Part shown: piece by piece, positions 8,793-16,984 of the stretch
Position numbering within the stretch: the first letter of the stretch is position 1
Layout: each line of letters opens with the position of its first letter
NCBI GenBank assembly: GCA_043774925.1
Contig: JAYVSZ010000058.1
Span: forward strand, 1-64,000
Origin: JAYVSZ01 sp043774925
GTDB lineage: Bacteria; Pseudomonadota; Gammaproteobacteria; Burkholderiales; Methylophilaceae
Reading direction: 5' to 3'
DNA: 64,000 bases
The notes under the pieces: generated by a model
What the model was told of the DNA's origin: nothing
The model's input: the letters and a program-made list of their open reading frames with translations, nothing else
The model's database searches: none
Made by a program: the position numbers and the translations under genes

Positions 8793-9772
8793 AAATACGT
8801 GATATCGCCATTGCGCTGTTAGCCACGCTGCTGGCGGCTTGTGAGAGCAACCCACCAGCGCCAGTGATTGATCGCGCGCCGCAAAGCAGCAAACCCGCAC
8901 CGCCCGCAACCAAACCAACGGCCACAAAACCCGCCACTGGCAAAGATTGGCGCCCTGATAGTTACATTGTTAAAAAAGGCGATACTTTATTTAGCATCGG
9001 TTTGGAGTTTGGCTACGATTACAAAGAAATCGCCGCTGCCAACGCTATTACTGAGCCTTATCCGATTAAAATCGGCCAAAAACTCAGCTTTGCCAGTTTA
9101 AATGCAAAGGCAGCCCCTGCAGAAACGAAGCCAGTAACGGCTGAGAACGATGATGGCGTGGTGGTCTCACCGATTAAAACTGACTCGGCCGCTGCGGCAA
9201 CCGCGACGGCAGCTAAGCCAACTCCATCAGCTGTAACGCCTGTATTGTCAGAGCCAAAAGCCGTGCGCGAGCCTTACAGCTTGGAGGCATTTAACCGCAA
9301 AGCGCTTGTGATAAAAGCAACAGAGGCAAAGCCAACAGAAGTTAAACCTAGCGAAACCAAGCCTGGCGATACGAAGCCAGCAGATGCCAAACCAGCAGAG
9401 GATGAAAATCTACCCTGGGCATGGCCAACGCAGGGTAAAGTGATTGCCAACTTTAACGAGGCCAGTAACAAAGGCGTTGATATAGCAGGCAGCCTAGGAC
9501 AAAGCATTAATGCGGCTGCTGGCGGCAAGGTGATTTACGCAGGCTCGGATTTGCGCGGTTATGGTAAGCTAGTCATCATCAAGCACAACAAAACTTTCCT
9601 ATCCGTTTACGCACACAACAGCAAAATCATCGCCAAGGAAGGCCAAAGTGTGACGGCAGGCCAAAAAATTGCAGAAATGGGCAACACCGACACAAACGCG
9701 GTTAAACTGCACTTTGAGATTCGCCACCAAGGCAAATCAGTTGACCCCGCGAAGTATCTACCGCAAAATTAG
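8789..9772 (+). CDS. nlpD: NlpD-like lipoprotein: LysM plus degenerate M23 (LytM) domain
   Basis: An outer-membrane lipoprotein of 327 residues expected to activate the murein amidase AmiC at the division site. The TTG start overlaps pcm. A signal peptide ends at a lipobox, LAAC (Cys 18). A LysM domain covers about residues 55-100 (SYIVKKGDTLFSIG), then a Pro/Lys/Thr-rich linker with short KPxExKP-type repeats (about 175-205), then an M23 fold from about 207 to 327. Two metal ligands of active M23 enzymes look lost: NKGVDI replaces HxGxDI, and VKLHFE replaces HLHFE. NlpD/EnvC activators show the same loss. rpoS does not follow, unlike in many gammaproteobacteria. Confidence 0.9.
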   Translation: MKIRDIAIALLATLLAACESNPPAPVIDRAPQSSKPAPPATKPTATKPATGKDWRPDSYIVKKGDTLFSIGLEFGYDYKEIAAANAITEPYPIKIGQKLSFASLNAKAAPAETKPVTAENDDGVVVSPIKTDSAAAATATAAKPTPSAVTPVLSEPKAVREPYSLEAFNRKALVIKATEAKPTEVKPSETKPGDTKPADAKPAEDENLPWAWPTQGKVIANFNEASNKGVDIAGSLGQSINAAAGGKVIYAGSDLRGYGKLVIIKHNKTFLSVYAHNSKIIAKEGQSVTAGQKIAEMGNTDTNAVKLHFEIRHQGKSVDPAKYLPQN

Positions 9773-9809
9773 CGCAAAATTAGTTTAAGCATTGAACAGG
9801 GAGATTAAA

Positions 9810-10160
9810 ATGGCCGCAGATCCAAATAAATACAAGAAAAACGCAAACCTTAAGCCAGACACGCTGGTGCAAACGTTGACTTCTGTTGGCTCGATGATAC
9901 TCATGTTTATCGGTATCATCGGCATCGCCATGGAGCTGTTTAAAGACCAAGGTTGGCTGAAAAGCGCGCTGGGCTGGCTGTTCGACACCACCACGCACAT
10001 GATGTTTATTCCGGTGATTATATTGGTATTGTGGCTGCTTAACCGCATGATGTCTGGTACTGGCGAAGGCATGAAGAAAAGTGGCAACTTGCCAATGTAC
10101 ATCATGATGGGCGTTGGCGCGTATTATGTGTACCGCTTTGTCACCACGGGTGGATTTTAA
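9810..10160 (+). CDS. small membrane protein of unknown function
   Basis: A 116-residue protein with three predicted membrane spans (about residues 26-48, 60-80 and 98-112) after a polar Lys/Asn-rich N-terminus. An in-frame TTG at 9792 exists, but the ATG at 9810 has a GGGAG ribosome-binding site seven bases upstream. It lies 37 bases after nlpD and ends just before a terminator hairpin, so it may be the last gene of the surE operon. I do not recognise a family. Confidence 0.75.
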   Translation: MAADPNKYKKNANLKPDTLVQTLTSVGSMILMFIGIIGIAMELFKDQGWLKSALGWLFDTTTHMMFIPVIILVLWLLNRMMSGTGEGMKKSGNLPMYIMMGVGAYYVYRFVTTGGF

Positions 10161-10175
10161 CGCATCACAAAAAAC

Positions 10176-10232
10176 AAAAAGCCGCCTAGATTTAAAATTC
10201 TAGATTTAAAATTTAAGTCTAGCGACTTTTTA
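10176..10232. terminator. bidirectional terminator hairpin with internal 14-bp tandem duplication
   Basis: AAAAAGCCGCCTAGA pairs with TCTAGCGACTTTTT around an AT-rich core, with A and T runs on both outer flanks. It sits between two convergent genes, as expected for a shared terminator. The core holds two consecutive copies of CTAGATTTAAAATT (10186-10199 and 10200-10213). Confidence 0.75.
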
Positions 10233-10242
10233 TTAGTTTGAT

Positions 10243-10614
10243 TTAGTGTTTCTTTTTAGCTTCAGTCGCGTAATGCGCGCGTACTGCTGTCAAATCGCGC
10301 TCACGCGCCCATTTAATAATTTCGTCCAGCGCTGGCGCACCAATCTCGCCCACTTGCGTGTGTATGCCCGCTTGCTCGCGAATCACTAAAATGCCAGGAA
10401 TTTGCGCCACTTCAAAATAATCGCCAATTTCTGGGTCGGTTTCCGTATTCACCATGCCAAACACAATGTCTGGATTCTTTGCGGAAGCCGCTTCAAATGT
10501 GGGCGTGAAGGCCACGCAAGGGTCGCACCAAGGCGCCCAAAAATCTACAATCACAAAATCGTTTTTTTCGATGGTTTCTTTAAAATTTGCTTTGGTAAGT
10601 GCAACAACTGCCAT
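10243..10614 (-). CDS. thioredoxin-family protein with CDPC active site
   Basis: A 123-residue cytoplasmic thioredoxin-fold protein. The fold is clear from VIVDFWAPWCDPCVAF near residues 21-36 and the cis-Pro loop QIPGILVI near 77. The redox motif is WCDPC rather than the WCGPC of housekeeping thioredoxins, so its redox potential or partner probably differs. The C-terminus (about 105-123) extends past the usual end and is rich in Ala/Lys. Its role is unknown; a general disulfide reductase is the default reading. Confidence 0.85.
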   Translation of the reverse strand: MAVVALTKANFKETIEKNDFVIVDFWAPWCDPCVAFTPTFEAASAKNPDIVFGMVNTETDPEIGDYFEVAQIPGILVIREQAGIHTQVGEIGAPALDEIIKWARERDLTAVRAHYATEAKKKH

Positions 10615-10667
10615 AATCTATCCTAAATTTAACGAATGCGCGATTCTATCAGATACGCCGCGCTTCG

Positions 10668-11267
10668 TTAAGCAATTGGTTTGCCCCAGCCTGCGTCAAA
10701 GAATAATTCGCCAAGCGCCTTGCGCGCTCTTGGCGCAAGGTCGCGCGCTTTTAGCGCATCCGAAAGTTGGCTGGCATCGCCCGCATAACCCACAGCCAGC
10801 ATCGCCATTGGCGTAACTTCCGCAGGAATATTAAATTTCGCGCGCGCAGCATCGCTACTAAAACCGCCCATTTGATGCGTCATTAAGCCCATGTGCGTTG
10901 CCTGCAAACATAAGTTCTCAATCGCCGCACCCGTATCATATTGCGCAAAACGATTTTGCTCAGCATTATGGCTAAGCAGCTTGTTGGCGCAGCCCAAAAG
11001 CAGCACTGGCGCGTCTTTTACCCAAGCTTGGTTGCTTGGCATCAGGCACGCAAAAGCCTCAGCCCAAGCCTTTTCGTCAATGTTTTTATTCCACACAATG
11101 ACTCGCCAAGGCTGGTCGCCATAGCTGCTGGGCGCCCAGCGCGCCGCTTCTAGCAAGGCAACAATCTGTGCACGACTGACTTGTTTGCTGGCATCAAAGG
11201 CGCGACTGCTCCAACGATTTGCGATGGTTTCTTGAATTTCGACTTGGCTAATGGCTGGTTTTTTCAT
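10668..11267 (-). CDS. nitroreductase family protein
   Basis: A 199-residue FMN-dependent oxidoreductase. The N-terminal IANRWSSRAFDASKQVS and EAARWAPSSYGDQPWRVIV match the FMN-binding and dimer region of nitroreductases, and GLMTHQMGGF lies in the second FMN-binding region. The natural substrate is not evident. Its divergence from RutE and NfsA types and its position beside thioredoxin, YceI and pirin genes suggest a general stress or detoxification role (inference). Confidence 0.88.
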   Translation of the reverse strand: MKKPAISQVEIQETIANRWSSRAFDASKQVSRAQIVALLEAARWAPSSYGDQPWRVIVWNKNIDEKAWAEAFACLMPSNQAWVKDAPVLLLGCANKLLSHNAEQNRFAQYDTGAAIENLCLQATHMGLMTHQMGGFSSDAARAKFNIPAEVTPMAMLAVGYAGDASQLSDALKARDLAPRARKALGELFFDAGWGKPIA

Positions 11268-11294
11268 AAGTATTTTTAATATGGTTTTCTTTAG

Positions 11295-11900
11295 TTAGTT
11301 TAATTTAATCTCGACAGGCAATTTCACACCTTCCACCAGCAAAGTGATTTCAATTTCATCTCCCACAGGCGCGTTAGGCTTTGTGCCCCAAGTAAAGCCA
11401 AAATCGCTGGCTTTAAGCGCTGTGTGCGCCTCTATCCCCATGCGGTAACCGCCCCACGGATCCGCACCAAAACCTAGCACCTTAAATGGAAAGGTCATTT
11501 CTTTGGTCACGCCGTGCATGGTCAAATTTCCCGTCATCACGCCTTCGTTGTTGTTACTTGCCACGATTTTGCTGCTAACAAAGGTCATTTCTGCAAATTT
11601 TTCCACATCTAAATACTCTGGCTTTTTAATGTGCTCATCACGTTTGGCGTGACTGCTATTGACGCTAAGCATATTGATTTTAGCTTCTACGCTTGATTTA
11701 GCCAAATTATCGCGATCAATCAAAATTTTGCCCTTAACATCGCTAAACGTGCCCGATGTTTTGGATGCCACATGGCGAATTGTCCAGTTGGCAAAACTGT
11801 GTGAATCGTCAATTCTGTAAACATCAGGTTCTGCATACGCCAAGCCACTCGCAAGCATTAATGCGGCTCCTAGGCCGGTCGTTTTAAGCAATTCATTCAT
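11295..11900 (-). CDS. YceI-like periplasmic lipid-binding protein
   Basis: A 201-residue secreted protein. The signal peptide ends at ASGLAYAEPD (cleavage near residue 23). The mature part has the YceI lipocalin-like pattern: YRIDDSHSFANWTIRH near the start, the KRDEHIKKPEYLDVEKF segment and the C-terminal VGDEIEITLLVEGV. Family members bind isoprenoid or other apolar ligands in the periplasm. It lies 15 bases from the pirin gene, so the two are probably co-transcribed leftward. Confidence 0.9.
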   Translation of the reverse strand: MNELLKTTGLGAALMLASGLAYAEPDVYRIDDSHSFANWTIRHVASKTSGTFSDVKGKILIDRDNLAKSSVEAKINMLSVNSSHAKRDEHIKKPEYLDVEKFAEMTFVSSKIVASNNNEGVMTGNLTMHGVTKEMTFPFKVLGFGADPWGGYRMGIEAHTALKASDFGFTWGTKPNAPVGDEIEITLLVEGVKLPVEIKLN

Positions 11901-11915
11901 ATCATTCTCCCAAGA

Positions 11916-12617
11916 TTAAGCTGGCGGTAAATCGAAAAGCAGCAGTTCTGCCGCCTCTATCGCCATCACTTTAATCGCTTCGCCATCCACAAAAAGTGCT
12001 GCATCACCCGTATTTAGGCGCTGATTATTGACTTCGACCTCACCTTTTACCACATGCAAATAAGCACTACGCTTATGTTTAAGAGCGTAATCTAATTGTT
12101 TTCGTTCAGAAAGTTTGCTGGCAAATAATGCCATATTTTGATGCACTTTTAGCGCACCTTCGTGCGACTCATCCGAAGCCAGCACGCACCATTGATTGTA
12201 TTTTTGCGCATCGGTAAACATTTTATCTTCGTAACTCGGTGGCAAATCAAGCTGGCTCGGCTCAATCCAAATCTGCAGCAAATGGCAAGGCGTATCGCCA
12301 GATGCGTTGAACTCACTATGCTGCACGCCTGTCCCAGCGCTCATGCGCTGCACTTCACCTGCACGAATCGTCTCCACATTGCCCATGCTGTCTTTGTGCG
12401 CCAATTCGCCAGCAAGCACGTAAGTAATAATTTCCATATCCTGATGCCCATGCGTGCCGAAACCTTTGTTTGGCGCGATGATGTCTTCGTTGATGACGCG
12501 CAGCACAGAAAATCCCATCCAATTTGGGTCATAATAATTGGCAAAAGAAAAGGAGTGGTAACTATCCAACCAGCCGTGGTTGGCGTGTCCGCGCGCATTT
12601 GAAGGTCTAATTTTCAT
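11916..12617 (-). CDS. pirin-family bicupin protein (YhhW-like)
   Basis: A 233-residue cytoplasmic protein with two cupin domains. The N-terminal cupin holds the metal ligands in GTHGHQDMEI (about residues 54-63) and GVQHSEFN (about 97-104), and the start MKIRPSNARG is typical of pirins. Family members can have quercetinase activity or act as redox sensors; neither can be assigned here. It is the upstream gene of a leftward pair with the YceI protein. Confidence 0.9.
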   Translation of the reverse strand: MKIRPSNARGHANHGWLDSYHSFSFANYYDPNWMGFSVLRVINEDIIAPNKGFGTHGHQDMEIITYVLAGELAHKDSMGNVETIRAGEVQRMSAGTGVQHSEFNASGDTPCHLLQIWIEPSQLDLPPSYEDKMFTDAQKYNQWCVLASDESHEGALKVHQNMALFASKLSERKQLDYALKHKRSAYLHVVKGEVEVNNQRLNTGDAALFVDGEAIKVMAIEAAELLLFDLPPA

Positions 12618-12684
12618 GATATTTACTTTCAGTACAACTAAATGCTAATATGGGTTCACCATCACATCATTACAAGGATAAATC

Positions 12685-13203
12685 ATGACTCAGGGACAGA
12701 TTCAAATTCCACGCAAACTGGAGGCAATCAACAAACTCGCCGTAAGCGGCATGCTGTGGCTCAATGGCTTTGCGCATATCGTTATTGGCTTAGCGCTTGC
12801 CACCTCTGTACTCATGTTTACTTGGATGTTTTTTATTGATGTGCGCAATGTCTCATACAATCTGAATTTGATGCAAGGCTTTTTACATGCGCTTGGTACG
12901 CTGATGTTACTGTGGTCAATTTCTGCACTTATTTCTTCAGAGATTCGTTACCTCATGGGCGGCAGATTGCTTGTAGAAACCTTTGTGGAAGTGGCGCTGG
13001 TATTATTTTTGCGTAAAATCATTCTATTACCCGCACAAGATGCCACGCCAACCACAGCGGATATCGCAATGTGGGTAGGCGGCGCTTTAGTCTTGTGCAT
13101 CATTTATTTGGTCATGCGCTGGGCAGATAATAATACCGACCGCAAAGGTCAAGTACGCCAATCGGACATTGAAGCCGAAAAACTTGTCAAAAAGCCTAAA
13201 TAG
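12685..13203 (+). CDS. PsiE-like small membrane protein
   Basis: A 172-residue inner-membrane protein with four hydrophobic segments (about residues 23-50, 70-86, 100-113 and 126-145) and a charged C-terminal tail. The pattern, including EIRYLMGGRLLVETFVEVALV in the third segment, resembles the phosphate-starvation-inducible PsiE family. An AAGGA ribosome-binding site precedes the ATG. No PHO box was found by eye. It is divergent from the pirin gene and eight bases before tadA. Confidence 0.6.
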   Translation: MTQGQIQIPRKLEAINKLAVSGMLWLNGFAHIVIGLALATSVLMFTWMFFIDVRNVSYNLNLMQGFLHALGTLMLLWSISALISSEIRYLMGGRLLVETFVEVALVLFLRKIILLPAQDATPTTADIAMWVGGALVLCIIYLVMRWADNNTDRKGQVRQSDIEAEKLVKKPK

Positions 13204-13211
13204 CGCCTAAT

Positions 13212-13682
13212 TTGTCTGTAGGTCTTAATACAGATGCTAGTTTTATGCAGATGGCGCTCGATTTAGCGCGCCAAGCCGCATTAAATGGCGAAGTGCCAGT
13301 AGGCGCGATTATTGTCAAAGATGGCATCGTTATTGGCGCTGGCGCCAATGCGCCGATTGGCACACACGACCCGAGCGCGCATGCGGAAATCATCGCTATG
13401 CGCCAAGCGGCTGCACATTTGGGCAATTATCGGTTGGTAGATTGCGTGCTGTACGTCACGCTAGAGCCGTGTGCCATGTGTAGTGGCGCGGTTCAACACG
13501 CGAGGCTGGCAAAGCTGGTTTATGGCGCCAGTGACCCCAAAACGGGCGCTTGCGGCAGTGTGATTAATTTAATGGCGGAATCGAAGTTGAATCATCACAC
13601 TGAAGTGGTTGGCGGGATTCTTGCGAAAGAATGCGGTGAAATTTTAAGTGCCTTTTTTAAAGCACGCCGCAACAAAATTTAG
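13212..13682 (+). CDS. tadA: tRNA-specific adenosine-34 deaminase
   Basis: Deaminates A34 to inosine in the tRNA-Arg(ACG) anticodon. The zinc-binding and catalytic motifs are present: HAEIIAMRQA near residue 57 and PCAMCSGAVQHARLAKLVYGA near 87. The TTG start at 13212 gives 156 residues; an ATG at 13245 gives 145 and still keeps the whole catalytic domain. Neither has a clear ribosome-binding site, so the start is uncertain. A strong terminator follows directly. Confidence 0.93.
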   Translation: MSVGLNTDASFMQMALDLARQAALNGEVPVGAIIVKDGIVIGAGANAPIGTHDPSAHAEIIAMRQAAAHLGNYRLVDCVLYVTLEPCAMCSGAVQHARLAKLVYGASDPKTGACGSVINLMAESKLNHHTEVVGGILAKECGEILSAFFKARRNKI

Positions 13683-13687
13683 AAAAT

Positions 13688-13715
13688 AAAAAAGCCGACT
13701 AAAGTCGGCTTTTTT
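13688..13715. terminator. bidirectional intrinsic terminator after tadA
   Basis: Perfect 13-bp stem: AAAAAAGCCGACT pairs with AGTCGGCTTTTTT across a two-base loop. It sits between convergent tadA and the Bax-inhibitor-like gene. Confidence 0.92.
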
Positions 13716-13728
13716 GCAGCGTCACCAA

Positions 13729-14412
13729 TCAGTCACGGCCACTAAACGACATCAAAATATTCAATAAGCTACTGAATATATTATAGATGCTGATAAACAA
13801 TGATAAGGTTGCCATCACATAATTCGTTTCGCCACCACGTACAATTTGGTTCACTTCGTACATAATAAAGCCAGAAGAAATGAAGATGAAGATGGACGAA
13901 ATAGCGATAGAAAACGCAGGTAAGTGTAAAAACATATTCGCGATAATCGCAATAAACACCACCATTACACCAATGCTTAAAAACTTGCCTAAATAGCCAA
14001 AATCTCTTTTAGTGGTGGCACCAATGGCTGCCATGGTTAAAAAGATTAAGCCGGTGCCGCCAGCCGCTAAACCAACCAACTGACTGCCGTTTTGCAAATG
14101 CGCTGCGTGTTGCAGAATCGGGCCCAACATCAAGCCAAGTAAGAATGTGTAAGCGAATAAGAGTAAAATGCCCATGCTGTTATTGCGGTTGGCTGTAATC
14201 GCCATTTGCATGCCTATGGTCACCAACATAAATGCGCCAAACGCCATAAAGGGATGCATTGCCATGATGCTAAAATTGATGTTCATACCAACCAATGCAC
14301 CAATGACGGTTGGTATCATGGTAAGGCCAAGCAAGGCGTAAGTATTACGCAGCACTTTATTCTGCGTGGCTACGCCACCTTCACGACCTAATACTTGAAT
14401 ATTATCTAACAT
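13729..14412 (-). CDS. Bax inhibitor-1 / YccA family membrane protein
   Basis: A 227-residue inner-membrane protein with seven hydrophobic segments. The N-terminal VLRNTYALLGLTMIPTVIGA and C-terminal LFISIYNIFSSLLNILMSF are typical of the YccA/YbhL branch of the BI-1 family; YccA modulates the FtsH protease in E. coli. The longer frame begins at 14490, but the ATG at 14412 has an AAGGAA ribosome-binding site and gives the expected start (MLDNIQVLGREGG), so it is chosen. Confidence 0.9.
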   Translation of the reverse strand: MLDNIQVLGREGGVATQNKVLRNTYALLGLTMIPTVIGALVGMNINFSIMAMHPFMAFGAFMLVTIGMQMAITANRNNSMGILLLFAYTFLLGLMLGPILQHAAHLQNGSQLVGLAAGGTGLIFLTMAAIGATTKRDFGYLGKFLSIGVMVVFIAIIANMFLHLPAFSIAISSIFIFISSGFIMYEVNQIVRGGETNYVMATLSLFISIYNIFSSLLNILMSFSGRD

Positions 14413-14534
14413 TGCAGTTCCTTGTAATAATTGCCAAATGGCAATGTGATTAAGATAGCGACTTTTAGTAAAAGTTTCAAGTGAAACCACACTTTAAATC
14501 ATCGTTAAAATCGATTTAATGTATCGGCTTTTTC

Positions 14535-15020
14535 TTACTGAACTGGCTCACTCACTACTTGACCATCTTGATAAAGCGTTTGCGATTTTATACTGCCGTC
14601 TTTGTTCCAGTAAGTTTCTGTGCCAAACTTTTTACCTGCTTTAAATGTGGCTTCCGAGCGCGGCTTTCCATCTTCATACCATTGTTTAAATGTACCGTGT
14701 TCTTCGCCATCTTTGTATTGTGCATCCAATTTTAGCTGGCCAGATTCATACCATTGGTTCCAAATGCCATCTTCTTTGTCATTTTTGTAATGCGTTTCAA
14801 TATATTTTGCACCCCCAAAATACCAAAAAGTCTCTAGGCCTTCTTTTTTACCTTTTATATAATTCACTTCATATTTTTGTTGACCATTCGCGTAATGCTC
14901 CACTTGTTTGCCCGTAAAATTTTTATCCTTGGCGCTGCCTACAGAAGTGGTTTCTGCATGTGTGCTGCCAAAGGCTAATAAAGTTAAACACAGCAGTAAA
15001 AATTTCAATAGTTTCAGCAT
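14535..15020 (-). CDS. secreted MORN-repeat protein (YwqK-like)
   Basis: A 161-residue exported protein. A signal peptide (MLKLLKFLLLCLTLLAFGSTHA) is followed by about five MORN-like repeats of 20-24 residues, each with a YxNGQxKxE- or WYExGKPRSE-type core. Such repeats form an antiparallel sheet used for binding, as in the YwqK antitoxin-like family. No toxin gene adjoins it. A periplasmic binding or scaffold role is inferred. Confidence 0.8.
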   Translation of the reverse strand: MLKLLKFLLLCLTLLAFGSTHAETTSVGSAKDKNFTGKQVEHYANGQQKYEVNYIKGKKEGLETFWYFGGAKYIETHYKNDKEDGIWNQWYESGQLKLDAQYKDGEEHGTFKQWYEDGKPRSEATFKAGKKFGTETYWNKDGSIKSQTLYQDGQVVSEPVQ

Positions 15021-15079
15021 GCTACACCACTAGTTAATCAACGATATGTTTAAGAGAGTGAATCGTATAAAAAATTCCC

Positions 15080-16126
15080 CTAAGCAAATAAATCGGCTTC
15101 CGCTACGCCCACCATGCCCACGCGCTTTACTGCGGCTACAAATTCAGCGCTTTCGTGTAATTGATTCATATCGTTAGAAAGTCGCGCGCCATGCATGCGA
15201 GTGAGCCGCACAATGCTTTGTGCGGGCATTTTCCACTGTAAATTAGCCAATAATTCATCCGCCAAATCTGGGCGATTGCACAACAGCACCATGTCGCAAC
15301 CCGCATTCAGCGCGGCCAAGCTGCGTGTGGTTACGTCACCGCCCACAGTTGCGCCTTCCATGCTCAAATCGTCGCTAAAAATCACGCCGTTAAAACCTAG
15401 CCGTTCTCTCAGCACTTTTTGCAGCCATTTAGCTGAAAAGCCTGCAGGTTTATCGTCCACTTTCGGATAAATCACATGCGCAGGCATAATCGCGGGCAAG
15501 CCTTCATCAATCATCTGCCTAAACGGCTGCATATCGTTTTGCGCAATTTGGTCGAACTCGCGCTCGTCAATCGGAATTGAAACATGCGAATCGGCCACCA
15601 CAAAACCATGCCCAGGAAAATGCTTGCCCACCGCCGCCATGCCGCCCTTTTTCAAACCTTGCATTACAGAAAAAGCCAGCTCGTTAATCGCACGCGCATC
15701 TTTATGAAACGCACGGTCACCGATGACCAAACTATCGCCATAATCCATATCCAGCACTGGCGCAAAGCTAAAATCCACACCGTGCGCACGCAACTCGGCA
15801 GCTAAAACCCAACCAGCTTCCGTCGCCAATTCGCGGGCTTTTTTAGGATTTTTATCCCAAATCTTGCCAAATTCGCGCATGGGTGGGATTTTGGTAAACC
15901 CTTCTCTAAAGCGCTGCACACGACCACCTTCATGATCCACAGCAATCAAAATAGGTGGGCTACGAACCGCATGGATACTGGCTGTTAGCGCCTTTAATTG
16001 CGCGCAATCGGTAAAATTGCGTGCAAACAAAATCACCCCGCCCACCAGCGGGTGTTGTAATCTTTTGATGTCATCGGCAGTGAGTTCTGTGCCAACAACA
16101 TCTAACATCACGGGGCCTAAACTCAT
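15080..16126 (-). CDS. nagZ: beta-N-acetylhexosaminidase NagZ
   Basis: Cytoplasmic family-3 glycosidase that removes GlcNAc from GlcNAc-anhydroMurNAc peptides during murein recycling. GKHFPGHGFVVADSH carries the family signature, and SDDLSMEGA the Asp nucleophile. The ATG at 16126 gives the usual start (MSLGPVMLDVVG, 348 residues); an ATG at 16138 would add four residues. It is about 2.5 kb from a peptide ABC transporter/L,D-transpeptidase operon that may serve the same recycling pathway. Confidence 0.94.
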   Translation of the reverse strand: MSLGPVMLDVVGTELTADDIKRLQHPLVGGVILFARNFTDCAQLKALTASIHAVRSPPILIAVDHEGGRVQRFREGFTKIPPMREFGKIWDKNPKKARELATEAGWVLAAELRAHGVDFSFAPVLDMDYGDSLVIGDRAFHKDARAINELAFSVMQGLKKGGMAAVGKHFPGHGFVVADSHVSIPIDEREFDQIAQNDMQPFRQMIDEGLPAIMPAHVIYPKVDDKPAGFSAKWLQKVLRERLGFNGVIFSDDLSMEGATVGGDVTTRSLAALNAGCDMVLLCNRPDLADELLANLQWKMPAQSIVRLTRMHGARLSNDMNQLHESAEFVAAVKRVGMVGVAEADLFA

Positions 16127-16155
16127 TTTTTCTTTCATTGATACTATTTAAAAAT

Positions 16156-16182
16156 AATCAATGGAGTCTGACCCCATTGATT
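16156..16182. repeat. left palindromic repeat of an inverted pair flanking the 16234-16881 gene
   Basis: A 27-bp imperfect palindrome, AATCAATGGAGTCTGACC then CCATTGATT. Its exact reverse complement occurs at 16907-16933, on the other side of the orphan membrane gene. The pattern resembles REP/RAYT-type palindromes or terminal repeats of a small non-autonomous element. Confidence 0.85.
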
Positions 16183-16233
16183 CGTTGATTTACCACATTC
16201 GGCAGATAACGTAAACTCATCTGCCCTACGAGC

Positions 16234-16881
16234 TTATTCTCTATAGAGCTGATAACAAGCTGAGTAAATTGACCTTGCTGCGATTGGACTAGTAGTATCT
16301 TTTGCATATTTCATTATGCAGTCATCCTTTGTAGGGCTCTTAAACAAGCCCCCTACTTTATCTTTTTCTGCGATTAAGCTTGGATTGGGAAATTTCTTAT
16401 TGCATTGAATAATTAAGTTTGTTCCAACGATATCATTTTTAGTTCCAGGCAGAGTGTCCAGAAGACACTCCCAATAGTTGCTTGGTCCAAAAAATCCGGT
16501 TTGGCTAACAGATGTTATTCTTTCTCCGGTTTGCGGATCAATATCATCAAAAACATTATGTGCTGGAGGAGGACCAGATTGTATTTCTCTCCCATCAGAT
16601 ATCAATTGTAACATTCTAAAAAGTGCCAGAGTTAAAAGCACTAACGCACAAAAGATAAAAATCTTATCCCATAGACTTAATGAGGACTCACTTTCTGCAT
16701 TTGCAAGAGAACTATTATTAATAAATATGAAGCCATAGACAAGTAGTAACCCAGTCAAAAACAGATATACAAAAACCATCAGAGCTCCTCCTGCAGCAGC
16801 GACAGATTTCAATGGAAGGATTAAGAAGCTAAGTATAAAAAACCAAGCCATAAACCAGCAACTGTAGTAAATCCATTTCAT
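16234..16881 (-). CDS. orphan membrane protein with Cys-rich C-terminal domain
   Basis: A 215-residue protein of unknown function. Three hydrophobic segments lie at about residues 7-27, 33-53 and 72-92. A soluble tail of about 120 residues follows, with four Cys residues in WECLL, IQCNKKF, DDCIMKY and SACYQLY, which could pair as disulfides or bind metal. The gene is more AT-rich than its neighbours and lies between two exact inverted 27-bp palindromes, in a gap between nagZ and a methyltransferase gene. This suggests recent acquisition as a cassette (inference). I do not recognise a family name. Confidence 0.75.
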   Translation of the reverse strand: MKWIYYSCWFMAWFFILSFLILPLKSVAAAGGALMVFVYLFLTGLLLVYGFIFINNSSLANAESESSLSLWDKIFIFCALVLLTLALFRMLQLISDGREIQSGPPPAHNVFDDIDPQTGERITSVSQTGFFGPSNYWECLLDTLPGTKNDIVGTNLIIQCNKKFPNPSLIAEKDKVGGLFKSPTKDDCIMKYAKDTTSPIAARSIYSACYQLYRE

Positions 16882-16906
16882 GGTATTTTCAACGAAATCA
16901 ATGGTA

Positions 16907-16933
16907 AATCAATGGGGTCAGACTCCATTGATT
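16907..16933. repeat. right palindromic repeat of the inverted pair
   Basis: AATCAATGGGGTCAGACT then CCATTGATT, the exact reverse complement of 16156-16182. A partial extra copy of the half-site, AAATCAATGGTAAATCAATGG, lies just upstream at 16895-16915, suggesting local duplication at this end. Confidence 0.85.
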
Positions 16934-16984
16934 TTCCATTTCTTTATAAGTTTTCATTTGATAACACTAACATTTAGCCATCGT

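Noticed and set aside
9320..9410. Repetitive Lys/Pro/Thr/Glu-coding DNA in nlpD as a possible mobile repeat
   Set aside because: It is in frame and matches the low-complexity linker expected between LysM and M23 domains in NlpD.
12162..12602. 146-codon plus-strand frame opposite the pirin gene
   Set aside because: Antisense shadow of a clear pirin coding sequence; its translation is rich in His, Arg and Ala with no family pattern.
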